Positions 1 to 6,840 of a stretch of 6,975 nt of DNA are shown piece by piece (positions within the stretch are counted from its first letter, which is position 1; each line of letters starts with the position of its first letter). The notes under the pieces were generated by a model. It saw nothing but the letters and a program-made list of their open reading frames with translations, did no database searches and was not told the origin of the DNA. Source of the DNA: Clostridiales bacterium (GTDB lineage: Bacteria > Bacillota > Clostridia > Lachnospirales > Lachnospiraceae); NCBI GenBank assembly GCA_021204765.1, contig JAJPYU010000285.1, forward strand, positions 1 through 6,975, read 5' to 3'. The translations under genes were made by a program, and so were the position numbers.

Positions 1-22
1 ATAGATAGTACTAACAAGCAAT

Positions 23-28
23 GGGAGA
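23..28 (+). promoter_or_regulatory. Shine-Dalgarno site that decides the nth start
   Basis: GGGAGA lies 10 nt before the ATG at 39. The in-frame ATG at 21 overlaps this site and has no purine-rich site in the 20 nt visible before it. The ATG at 39 is therefore the more likely start, which removes six residues from the longest reading frame. Only 20 nt are visible before position 21, so this is a preference and not proof. Confidence 0.55.
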
Positions 29-38
29 CATAATTACT

Positions 39-704
39 ATGGCTGTCAGGAAATTATCAGGAAAAGCACTCAGTGAAAAAAAAGAATTAACTCTCGCGAT
101 CATAGACCGCCTGAAAAAAGAATACCCTGACGCGGACTGCACCCTGGATTACGACGATGCCTGGAAGCTTTTGGTCAGCGTTCGCCTGGCTGCCCAGTGT
201 ACCGACGCCCGGGTAAATGTGGTGGTGAGAGATCTCTATGCGAAGTATCCCACGCCCGAGGCGCTGGCAGCGGCTGAGCCTGAGGATATAGAGGCCATAG
301 TAAAGCCCTGCGGACTGGGACACAGCAAGGCCCGGGACATCAGTGCCTGTATGCGCGTGCTCGTAAATGAGTATGGCGGGCATGTCCCCGACGATTTCAA
401 AGCTCTGCTGGCTCTCCCGGGAGTAGGCAGAAAAAGCGCGAATCTCATCATGGGGGACGTCTTCGGCAAGCCCGCCATAGTCACTGATACCCACTGCATC
501 CGCCTGGTCAACCGTATGGGGCTGGTGGATCAGATAAAGGAGCCGAAGAAGGTGGAGATGACCCTCTGGGAGCTGGTGCCGCCTGAGGAGGGCAGCGATT
601 TCTGCCATCGGCTGGTAATGCATGGACGGGATGTCTGCACCGCGCGGACCGCGCCCCACTGCGAGAAGTGCTGCATAGCAGATCTTTGTAAGAGGAATAT
701 CTGA
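39..704 (+). CDS. nth: Endonuclease III (DNA glycosylase / AP lyase)
   Basis: Bifunctional base-excision repair enzyme of the HhH-GPD family. It removes oxidised pyrimidines from DNA in the cytoplasm and nicks the abasic site. Numbering from the longer frame starting at 21 (227 aa), the helix-hairpin-helix LPGVGRKSANLI covers residues 132-143 and contains the catalytic lysine K138. The catalytic aspartate is D156 in VTDTH. A C-terminal iron-sulfur loop has cysteines 206, 214, 217 and 223. The substrate-pocket region LLVSVRLAAQCTDARVN (50-66) matches the family pattern LLSAQATD, here with the variation VRLAAQCTD. Length is normal for the family (about 210-225 aa). The cysteine spacing is C-X7-C-X2-C-X5-C, whereas E. 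coli Nth has C-X6-C-X2-C-X5-C. The gene ends about 70 nt before a weak terminator-like hairpin and appears unrelated to the downstream sensory operon. The start at 39 is preferred over 21 because of the ribosome binding site. Family identity is very secure. Confidence 0.95.
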   Translation: MAVRKLSGKALSEKKELTLAIIDRLKKEYPDADCTLDYDDAWKLLVSVRLAAQCTDARVNVVVRDLYAKYPTPEALAAAEPEDIEAIVKPCGLGHSKARDISACMRVLVNEYGGHVPDDFKALLALPGVGRKSANLIMGDVFGKPAIVTDTHCIRLVNRMGLVDQIKEPKKVEMTLWELVPPEEGSDFCHRLVMHGRDVCTARTAPHCEKCCIADLCKRNI

Positions 705-772
705 CATTATTTTTCAGTTTCACAGCAGACATTTCACCGGCTTAGTATGAAACAGTGTTGCTTTTCTCCCCC

Positions 773-794
773 GCAGCAGGTACTCTGCTGTTTA
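773..794 (+). terminator. Weak terminator-like hairpin after nth
   Basis: CAGCAG (774-779) and CTGCTG (785-790) form a perfect 6-bp stem around a 5-nt loop. A G-T closing pair (773/791) can extend it, and TTTATT follows. The T-run is short and interrupted, so termination would be inefficient. The position between nth and the next promoter fits a terminator. Confidence 0.35.
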
Positions 795-821
795 TTCGGA
801 AAGAAAAGGTGTGTTTATTAT

Positions 822-849
822 TTGACAAAAGTGGTATAATCTATATAAT
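822..849 (+). promoter_or_regulatory. Perfect-consensus sigma-A promoter of the sensory operon
   Basis: TTGACA at 822-827 is followed after 16 nt by TATAAT at 844-849. Both hexamers match the sigma-70/sigma-A consensus exactly and the spacing is within the accepted 16-18 nt. Transcription would start near 856, giving a leader of about 40 nt before the ATG at 897. No other good promoter is seen before the three genes, so it probably drives the whole operon. Confidence 0.8.
832..840 (+). promoter_or_regulatory. Second, extended -10 element inside the promoter spacer
   Basis: TGGTATAAT contains a TATAAT hexamer preceded by TGn, the extended -10 motif. It sits between the -35 and -10 of the main promoter, 9 nt upstream of the main -10. 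The TTGACA at 822 is only 7 nt away and cannot serve it. The sequence 17 nt upstream (TGTTTA, 812-817) is a poor -35. It could be an alternative weaker start or a polymerase-competing site. Function is inferred only. Confidence 0.4.
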
Positions 850-860
850 TTCAGTATCAT

Positions 861-870
861 TATGATCATA
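861..870 (+). promoter_or_regulatory. Palindrome TATGATCATA just after the predicted transcription start
   Basis: A perfect 10-bp palindrome lies at about +6 to +15 relative to the predicted start. An overlapping inverted repeat (ATCAT at 856-860, ATGAT at 862-866) precedes it. Position suits an operator for a repressor or for autoregulation, but a 10-bp AT-rich palindrome can occur by chance. Confidence 0.25.
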
Positions 871-896
871 CATATCTATGCAGGCGTGGGGAACAG

Positions 897-2249
897 ATGA
901 CTGACAAAAATACTGAAAACCGGCAGGATAAAAGCAGACATTTCGTACAGACCGGAAAGGCCTGGATACTTCTGATCATTATCTGTGTGGCTTTGGTAGT
1001 GGTTTGCGTCAGCCTGCTCCGAGATATTTATCACAGCAATCAGCCTGAAGATCCGGTTGAGTCCGAGGATGAACCTGTCGAACTGGATCTGACCTACGCT
1101 TTCCAGAATCCCCAGTGGAATCTGGCCATAGAGTCCGTGATAGAACAGTTCGAGTCTGAGTATCCTGATATAAAGATAAATTATGAGGTGAGCTATGAGA
1201 ACAGGGTTTACGAGGATATTCTGACAAAAAAGGTCGCCCGGGATGAGCTGGGAGATATTGTACAGCTGAAGACTCCTGAGGCCTATGCGGCTGCCGGACT
1301 TCTGGGAGAGATCTCCGATGAGGCTGCTTCCCTGGTGTCGTCTGTGTATACCTATGACGGGAAAGTGTACGGAGTAGGCGCGGTGGAGTCCACCTGGGGA
1401 GTTCTTTACAATAAAGATATCTTTGAAAAATATGATCTGTCGGAGCCGGAGACCTACGATGATTTCTTAAATATCTGTGAGACTTTAAAGGAAGCCGGCA
1501 TTACGCCTATAGGAGTGGGCGGTTCTGACCTGTGGCATATGGAATACTGGGTCAATCATTTCTTCCATTCTGATATACTTAGTACGGATCCGGACTGGCT
1601 TAAAGACTGCAGCCTGGGACTGGTATCATGGACCGACCCGGAGGCGGAGGCCATGATCGATCATCTGTATGGACTTTTTTCGGAAGGTTATGTAAATGAT
1701 GACTGGCTGACTACCACGGATACCAGTCTGGCTTACCGCATGAGCGAGGAAGATGTGGCCCTGATCTATACAGGACCCTGGACTGCGGCGGCGATAAAGG
1801 AGATAGACCCGGACATGGAGCTGGGATGGTTCTATGTGCCTGATGAGTCAGGAAAGGTATACGCCACGGATAATCTGGATACTTTCTGGTCGATCACTGC
1901 GGGCTGCGCAGCGGATGAGGAAAAATATGAGGCGGCCATGACTTTTCTGGAGTATTTTTATTCTGATGAAGCGTATACCAGAGTCTGTGAGACCTCCTGC
2001 ACTTTCCCGCTCACAGGCCTGCATCTGGACTATGTGGATGACTCGTTTTCGGTGGACGTGAGGGAATCCTTTGAAAATGCGGATGGGAGGGTTTCCATAT
2101 ATATAGGTAATGAGGACACGCCTGAGGATTTTGAGAGAAATATGCTGCAGGAAGTCATGGAGATACTGGCGGGAACGGTGCCTGCTAAGGACGGTATGGC
2201 GGATATCCAGCAGATCTGGGAGCAGGGTGATGATGGAGTTGCGTCATGA
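897..2249 (+). CDS. Membrane-anchored extracellular solute-binding protein (family 1), likely sensory
   Basis: A 450-aa protein resembling family 1 (MalE-like) ABC solute-binding proteins, which bind sugars or oligosaccharides outside the cell. Residues 1-21 are polar with basic residues near the membrane. A hydrophobic helix follows at about 22-41, then an acidic linker (about 49-62), then the binding domain (about 63-450). Family-like stretches are WGVLYNKDIFEKYDL (167-181), TLKEAGITPIGVGG (196-209), VALIYTGPWTAAAIKE (287-302) and FWSITAGCAADEEKYEAA (330-347). Cysteines 30 and 37 lie in the helix, but with I or V at the -1 position they do not make a lipobox, so an uncleaved N-in signal anchor is inferred instead of a lipoprotein. 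The start is the only reasonable ATG, with GGGGA 4 nt upstream. The stop overlaps the kinase start (ATGA, 2246-2249). No permease or ATPase gene is nearby, and the partners are a histidine kinase and regulator, so ligand sensing is more likely than uptake. The ligand is unknown. Confidence 0.88.
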   Translation: MTDKNTENRQDKSRHFVQTGKAWILLIIICVALVVVCVSLLRDIYHSNQPEDPVESEDEPVELDLTYAFQNPQWNLAIESVIEQFESEYPDIKINYEVSYENRVYEDILTKKVARDELGDIVQLKTPEAYAAAGLLGEISDEAASLVSSVYTYDGKVYGVGAVESTWGVLYNKDIFEKYDLSEPETYDDFLNICETLKEAGITPIGVGGSDLWHMEYWVNHFFHSDILSTDPDWLKDCSLGLVSWTDPEAEAMIDHLYGLFSEGYVNDDWLTTTDTSLAYRMSEEDVALIYTGPWTAAAIKEIDPDMELGWFYVPDESGKVYATDNLDTFWSITAGCAADEEKYEAAMTFLEYFYSDEAYTRVCETSCTFPLTGLHLDYVDDSFSVDVRESFENADGRVSIYIGNEDTPEDFERNMLQEVMEILAGTVPAKDGMADIQQIWEQGDDGVAS

Positions 2250-4063
2250 AGAAGGAACGGTTCAGGACTACTTTTTCAAAGATGACCATATCTTTCGTGG
2301 CTTTCGGACTGGTGCCTCTGCTGCTCATGAGCCTGTTTTTCTTTTACCGTTACAGCGGGATGATCCGTGACGACATGACTGCTTCCTATGACAATATGAC
2401 AGGCTATGTGGCCAGACGGGTGGGCGGTGTATTGGACAGCGTAGATAATGCCATGGGTGTGATTTATGATTATCAGTACAACGGCTCCGACACATTTACG
2501 GATGTCTTAACCGATGACTCATTAAACGCTACTGACAGAGGATTGGAAATACAGGAGCTTCTCCGCTACATACTCTCCCAGAGCGATTATATTTCATCTA
2601 TCAGGATGGTGGATACAAAAGGAGAAATTTTCAGCCTCTACTACAGCCAGAATAAGACTCTGCGAAATGACGCCGCGGATCACACCGCCATGGACATTTT
2701 CGGAGAAGGAGATTCCCTGACAGACTTAAAGATGCTGGGCACTCTCCCCGAGGACACGATATGCCTGAATTCCGATGACTATGTCTTCACGCTGGTGCGC
2801 AACTACATGGATGTCTCCACTGTGGGGACGGCCTGCAGCAGTCCGCTGGCGACTCTCTTTGCAGACATCAATGTGGATGTGATCCGGGATATTATAGCGG
2901 ATTCGGGACTCAGCCAGGGACAGATATACGTCTATAGTACAGGCGACGCCCATTATCTCTACAGTGAGTCGGCGGACGATTATCTGAATGCCAGCCACCC
3001 GCTGGAATTCTGCGATTACCTGCTTGACGGCAGCAGCGGGTATGAACAGGTGGGCTCTCAGTGGGTATTTTATGAGAATATTGCCGGAACTGACACTTAT
3101 GCGGTTCTGGTGATGGACAATGATGACATCATGGGGACATTTTTCAGGAGCTGCATGGCGCTTATCGTTATCCTCTGTTTCGCGGCGGCGTTCCTGCTGA
3201 TCATTTACCTGGCTTTTTCCATCCGTATGAGCGAGCCGACACGGAGGCTGAAGGAAGCCATGGAGCAGGTGGAAGGCGGGAATCTGGATGTCCGGGTGGA
3301 TTTAAAGACCGGAGACGAGATGGAGTATGTGGCCGAGGGCTTCAATAACATGGCCGAGAGTCTGGAGGATTACATTAATCAGGTCTATGTGGCTGAGATC
3401 TGCAAAAAGGACGCTGAGCTTAATGCCTTAAAGATGCAGATACGCCCTCATTACCTTTATAATTCCCTGGATGTGATCCGTATGACCGCCCTGGATCAGG
3501 GCGACGGGAAGACGGCGACTCTGCTGGAGAGCCTGGCAAAGCAGCTGAGATATGTTATGGGAACCCAGTCTGACCGGGTATATCTGAGAGATGAGATGAA
3601 TGCGATCAGGGAGTATTTTGTGCTGATGCGCACCCGCTATGAAGACAGGATCTCCCTGATGATATATATGTCGGATGAGGATGGGGTGCTGGCGATCCCC
3701 AGGCTGCTGCTGCAGCCGGCAGTGGAGAATGCAGTCCGCCACGGGCTGGCGGAGAAGGAAGGCCGCGGGTCAGTGGCCATCCGTGTGGAACGGAAGGAAG
3801 ATTATCTGGAGATAGTGGTAATGGATGACGGCGTCGGCATTCCGGGGGAGGAGCTGCAGGCCTTCGTTGAAAGCCTTGAAAATCATGAGATTGGGGTGAT
3901 AGATCCAGTGGGACCGGACGGTATGGCTGACGGTGTCGGCATGAAAAATGTCTATGACAGGATAAAGCTGAACTGCGGAATGGAATACGGTTTTACCATG
4001 CAGAGCAAGTTGGGAATGGGTACTATAGTTACATATAAATTGCCAATCTGGGAGGAACTGTAA
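2246..4063 (+). CDS. YesM-like sensor histidine kinase
   Basis: A 605-aa membrane kinase of the HisKA-lacking LytS/YesM type (His_kinase PF06580 plus HATPase_c). Membrane helices lie at about 14-34 and 301-325, flanking an extracellular sensor region of about 265 residues that is probably Cache-like. A HAMP-type linker follows (about 326-378; note EGGNLDVRVDLKTGDEM at 343-359). The phosphoacceptor is H402 in QIRPHYLYNSLDVIR (398-412). The ATP-binding domain shows the N box LLLQPAVENAVRHGL (487-501, N495), the G1 box DDGVGIP (527-533) and the G2 box GVGMKNVYDRIKL (563-575), so it looks catalytically intact. Its ATG lies within the stop of the binding protein (4-nt overlap), with TGGAG 7 nt upstream, so translational coupling is likely. 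In this family the kinase phosphorylates a YesN-type regulator, here the next gene. The co-encoded binding protein is the probable signal input; that link is inferred from context. Confidence 0.95.
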   Translation: MKKERFRTTFSKMTISFVAFGLVPLLLMSLFFFYRYSGMIRDDMTASYDNMTGYVARRVGGVLDSVDNAMGVIYDYQYNGSDTFTDVLTDDSLNATDRGLEIQELLRYILSQSDYISSIRMVDTKGEIFSLYYSQNKTLRNDAADHTAMDIFGEGDSLTDLKMLGTLPEDTICLNSDDYVFTLVRNYMDVSTVGTACSSPLATLFADINVDVIRDIIADSGLSQGQIYVYSTGDAHYLYSESADDYLNASHPLEFCDYLLDGSSGYEQVGSQWVFYENIAGTDTYAVLVMDNDDIMGTFFRSCMALIVILCFAAAFLLIIYLAFSIRMSEPTRRLKEAMEQVEGGNLDVRVDLKTGDEMEYVAEGFNNMAESLEDYINQVYVAEICKKDAELNALKMQIRPHYLYNSLDVIRMTALDQGDGKTATLLESLAKQLRYVMGTQSDRVYLRDEMNAIREYFVLMRTRYEDRISLMIYMSDEDGVLAIPRLLLQPAVENAVRHGLAEKEGRGSVAIRVERKEDYLEIVVMDDGVGIPGEELQAFVESLENHEIGVIDPVGPDGMADGVGMKNVYDRIKLNCGMEYGFTMQSKLGMGTIVTYKLPIWEEL

Positions 4064-4065
4064 AG

Positions 4066-5649
4066 ATGTGGAAACTGATCATTGCGGATGATGAGAGACT
4101 GATCGTCAAGGGACTGAAAAAGCTTATCGACTGGGAAGCTTTCGGTGTTGAGATTGTTGGGGAAGCATACAACGGTGAGCAGTTAAAGAAGAGTATTGAG
4201 TATCTGGAACCGGATATCGTGCTGACGGATATCCGCATTCCCTATATCACCGGACTTGAGGTCCTGAGATGGAACAATGAGCGCAAGGGTAAGGCCAGGT
4301 TTATTTTTGTCAGCGGATACCAGGAGTTTTCCTATGTGCAGGAGGCCTTAAAAGACGGTGCGGTGGACTATCTCTTAAAGCCTGTGGGGGCGAAGGAGCT
4401 GGAGGAGGCTGTCAAAAAGGCTATTAAGATCCTTGAAGCGCAGACCGTGGTGGACATCTTCAAACCGGAGCCGGATGAGTTCCGCAAGCTTTTTGAAGAC
4501 ATTAATAATGGAAGAAATTTTGAGAATGAGGATCTCTATCAGGTTTTTCAGGAACAGAATATTGATGTCAGGGGCTGTTTCTATGTGGGGATCTGCGCCG
4601 GGATCCGTCCCGATGAGGCGGCCAGGATGGATGAACAGTCCTTCGGGGAGTTCAATCTGACCAGGTTTTCCGTATTCAACCGTCTGGGTGAGGCTTTCGG
4701 GGATAAAAATATCGGTTTCGTGGTGAAAAAGGACAAGGATGCCCTGCATATCATGGGGGTTTTCCCGAAGAGCGTCAGGAAAGTTTTTATAGATAAATAT
4801 GTGGATCCAATCATACAGCAGGTGGAGAATGACTGTTCCGTGGGGCTCTGTGTGGGTATCGGTACCGTGGCGGCTCAGCCCTCAGATATGCTGCAGTCCT
4901 ATAAGGAGGCCATAATTGCGTTCGGGCTTTATCATTTCGAGGAGACCAGGATCACTGACTTTGCGAATATCCACCGGGATTACAATGTTTCTTTTGAGGA
5001 TTACAAGGCGGACGTGGATCAGGCCTTCCGCAGTATTATCGTGAAAGATGAGACAGCACTGGAAAAAGTAGATATGGTGATGGATGATATCGAGGCCCTG
5101 CACTACGCGAACTGGAACGCGGTAGTCATGCGGACCATGCATTTCACCGGTGACCTGGGATCCATGCTGAACCAGTATCATCTGCTGGATGTGGATTTCT
5201 ATGATATGCAGGATGAGCTGCAGGCTAAGGTGGAGCAGCAGCACACCATGGCGGCCCTGAAAAAGTGCATACATGAGCATTACAGGGACCTGATCGACAG
5301 GATATACATCAAAGGACGCTCCCAGGAAAAAGTGCTCATTGAGGATGTGAAGAAGTATATCAGGGATCACTATAACGAGGATCTGTCCATAAAGGAGCTG
5401 GCCAGCGTGGCCTGCGTCAGCCAGAATTATTTCAGTGCCATGTTCAAGAAGGAGACCGGGCAGAATTACAAGGCTTACCTGACGTCCATCAGGATGGAGG
5501 AGGCGCTGCGGCTGCTGCAGGAGACGGACTACAAGACTTATGAGATCGGGGAGAAGGTGGGGTATAATAATGTGCGGCGCTTTGTGGATGCCTTTAAGCA
5601 GATTTATTCTGTGAGCCCGATGGAGTATAAAAAAGGACTCAAGAAATGA
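4066..5649 (+). CDS. YesN-like response regulator with AraC-type DNA-binding domain
   Basis: A 527-aa cytoplasmic transcription regulator. The N-terminal receiver domain (about 1-122) has the acidic pair D8/D9, phosphoacceptor D55 in LTDIRIP, S83 in FVSGY and K105 in LLKPVG, all expected for an active receiver. A long middle region (about 130-415) contains a degenerate cyclase-like segment of the sort common in YesN proteins (VGICAG near 174, GLCVGIG near 260, then SYKEAIIAF at 278-286). The C-terminal AraC domain (about 424-525) has two helix-turn-helix units, LSIKELASVACVSQNYFSAM (440-459) and TYEIGEKVGYNNVRRFVDAF (491-510), and ends with the characteristic YSVSPMEYKK. GGAGGA at 4051-4056 gives an ideal 9-nt spacing to the ATG. 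The gene starts 2 nt after the kinase stop, so the two form one operon. It probably activates genes for uptake or use of the sensed ligand, but no target promoter is identified here. Confidence 0.95.
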   Translation: MWKLIIADDERLIVKGLKKLIDWEAFGVEIVGEAYNGEQLKKSIEYLEPDIVLTDIRIPYITGLEVLRWNNERKGKARFIFVSGYQEFSYVQEALKDGAVDYLLKPVGAKELEEAVKKAIKILEAQTVVDIFKPEPDEFRKLFEDINNGRNFENEDLYQVFQEQNIDVRGCFYVGICAGIRPDEAARMDEQSFGEFNLTRFSVFNRLGEAFGDKNIGFVVKKDKDALHIMGVFPKSVRKVFIDKYVDPIIQQVENDCSVGLCVGIGTVAAQPSDMLQSYKEAIIAFGLYHFEETRITDFANIHRDYNVSFEDYKADVDQAFRSIIVKDETALEKVDMVMDDIEALHYANWNAVVMRTMHFTGDLGSMLNQYHLLDVDFYDMQDELQAKVEQQHTMAALKKCIHEHYRDLIDRIYIKGRSQEKVLIEDVKKYIRDHYNEDLSIKELASVACVSQNYFSAMFKKETGQNYKAYLTSIRMEEALRLLQETDYKTYEIGEKVGYNNVRRFVDAFKQIYSVSPMEYKKGLKK

Positions 5650-5650
5650 A

Positions 5651-5819
5651 AAGTTTATCGAGGGGTCTGTGTAAGATATTTTAAGGTTACCTAAGGGTCT
5701 GCATAAGATAAGCTAGGGGGATTTCACAAATCAGCTGAATGATTTGTGAAATCAAGCTTATCTAATGCAGACCCGTTTACGTTGTGTGGATATCTTACAC
5801 AGACCCCATCTACGTTGTG
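5651..5819. repeat. Nested palindromic repeat element with 32-nt periodicity
   Basis: Three stems are nested. The outer arms GGGGTCTGTGTAAGATAT (5662-5679) and 5790-5807 are perfect complements (18 bp). The middle arms at 5695-5714 and 5755-5774 match 19 of 20 (A-A mismatch at 5705/5764). The central hairpin GATTTCACAAATCA (5720-5733) and 5740-5753 is a perfect 14 bp around the loop GCTGAA. The outer and middle stems are exactly in register, separated by 15 nt on each side. The arms are also direct repeats: 5651-5678 and 5683-5710 share 22 of 28 bases at a 32-nt step, and the right arms at 5759 and 5791 repeat at the same step and share TACGTTGTG at their ends. The element begins right after the regulator stop codon. 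No U-run follows, so it is not a standard terminator. A MITE- or REP-like mobile element, a structured 3' RNA, or a protein-binding array are all possible. Confidence 0.85.
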
Positions 5820-5860
5820 AAAGCATTTACATGGATTGAGCCATATGCTCCATAGGAGAG

Positions 5861-5889
5861 AAAAATCTGCTTGCCCTGACGGGCCGGCA
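5861..5889 (-). terminator. Possible intrinsic terminator of the methyltransferase gene
   Basis: Read on the minus strand, GCCC-GTCA-GGGC (5884-5873) forms a small GC stem. TGC/GCA pairs outside a 2x2 internal loop, and GA then TTTTT (5865-5861) follow. It lies 48 nt past the stop codon of the minus-strand gene. The stem is short, so strength is uncertain. Apart from this and the repeat element, 5650-5936 holds no gene that can be supported. Confidence 0.4.
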
Positions 5890-5936
5890 TGCGCATGTTT
5901 CAATATTTACTTTGTGATAATCAGCGAAAATATATT

Positions 5937-6821
5937 TTAAAATTCACAGCGGCAGGAGGCTCCACATGGTAATATAAGTCCTGTGGAGGTGACTGGGAGG
6001 CCGATTTCGTCTGCTTTGATTTTTGTGTGGAAATTTTTTAGTTCTGTACTTAATAAATATGTCAGCACCGCAGGCTGGAGGCCGGTGGTGTAGGAGTTGA
6101 TCAGGAAGAAGAGAGGCTCGTCGGAGAGGAGCTTTGCGCAGGAGCGGATCAGGGGATGTATGGCGTCCTCGATCTTCCAGATCTCTCCTTTGGGGCCGCG
6201 GCCGTAGGATGGCGGGTCCATGATGATGGCGTCGTAGTGATTGCCGCGGCGGATCTCACGTTCTACGAATTTAACGCAGTCGTCCACCAGCCAGCGGATG
6301 GGTGCGTCTGCCAGGCCGGAGGAGGCGGCATTTTCCTTCGCCCAGGTGACCATGCCTTTGGAGGCGTCCACGTGGGTGACGGATGCGCCGGCTTTCGCCG
6401 CTGCGACGGTTGCGCCGCCGGTGTAAGCGAAGAGGTTCAGGACCTTTGCCCGTTTATATGTCCGAGTCGATGTTTTCATGCTCTCGGAGATTTTCTCATA
6501 CATCCACTCCCAGTTTACTGCCTGTTCAGGGAATACTCCCGTGTGTTTGAATTTAAAGGGTTTTAAGTGGAAGGTCAGTCCGAGACTTTCATATCTGATA
6601 TCCCACTGCCGGGGCAGATTGAAGAATTCCCACTCACCGCCGCCTTTGGAGCTCCTGTGATAATGGGCGTTGGGGTGCTTCCATCCCTTATCGCCGCGCG
6701 GGGTATCCCAGATCACCTGGGGGTCCGGCCTCACCAGGATATAGTCTCCCCACCGCTCAAGCTTTTCCCCGCCTGAACAGTCCAATACTTCATAGTCTTT
6801 CCACTTATCTGCAGTCCACAT
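5937..6821 (-). CDS. Class I SAM-dependent methyltransferase, RlmI/RlmK-like
   Basis: A 294-aa cytoplasmic protein with a Rossmann-type methyltransferase domain resembling the COG1092 / PF10672 group, to which the E. coli 23S rRNA methyltransferases RlmI and RlmK are related. The N-terminal 120 residues are family-specific and include HTGVFPEQAVNWEWM (93-107), comparable to the TGxFxDQR segment of those enzymes. Motif I is VLNLFAYTGGATVAAAKAGA (127-146). The acidic residue that should hold the SAM ribose is D152 in HVDASKG. Motif IV is DPPSYGRG (202-209). A nucleic acid substrate, probably rRNA, is likely, but the exact base cannot be assigned. The start is supported by GGGAG on the minus strand (6835-6831), 9 nt before the ATG. 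The C-terminus LPCGASCRCEF is intact but cysteine-rich. The gene is convergent with the sensory operon, and its leader carries a strong stem-loop (6841-6884). Confidence 0.9.
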   Translation of the reverse strand: MWTADKWKDYEVLDCSGGEKLERWGDYILVRPDPQVIWDTPRGDKGWKHPNAHYHRSSKGGGEWEFFNLPRQWDIRYESLGLTFHLKPFKFKHTGVFPEQAVNWEWMYEKISESMKTSTRTYKRAKVLNLFAYTGGATVAAAKAGASVTHVDASKGMVTWAKENAASSGLADAPIRWLVDDCVKFVEREIRRGNHYDAIIMDPPSYGRGPKGEIWKIEDAIHPLIRSCAKLLSDEPLFFLINSYTTGLQPAVLTYLLSTELKNFHTKIKADEIGLPVTSTGLILPCGASCRCEF

Positions 6822-6840
6822 ACTGTATGTCTCCCTTTTT

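Noticed and set aside
87..707. Long minus-strand open frame (206 codons) opposite nth
   Set aside because: It is the antisense shadow of a clear endonuclease III gene. The translation shows no recognisable motif, and no ribosome binding site stands out.
740..780. Catabolite-repression (cre) site near ATGAAACAGTGTTGC
   Set aside because: The central CG and several other required positions do not match the cre consensus.
822..840. TTGACA at 822 paired with TATAAT at 835 as a promoter
   Set aside because: The spacing is only 7 nt, too short for sigma-A. The TATAAT at 844 gives the correct 16 nt.
897..2249. Binding protein as an ordinary ABC transporter lipoprotein
   Set aside because: No lipobox fits the hydrophobic segment and no permease gene is adjacent. 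A distant permease cannot be excluded from this window alone.
5651..5819. CRISPR array, suggested by repeated units at a 32-nt step
   Set aside because: Only two units lie in each direction, the second pair is inverted, the units differ from each other, the gaps are just 4 nt between 28-nt left units, and no cas gene is present.
5651..5819. Classical intrinsic terminator for the regulator operon
   Set aside because: No T-run follows any of the three stems on the plus strand, and the structure is far larger and more ordered than a terminator. It may still slow or stabilise the transcript end.
6156..6566. 136-codon plus-strand open frame opposite the methyltransferase
   Set aside because: The minus strand has all the methyltransferase motifs here. 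The plus-strand product is rich in G, A, V and C with no family signal, as expected for a shadow frame.
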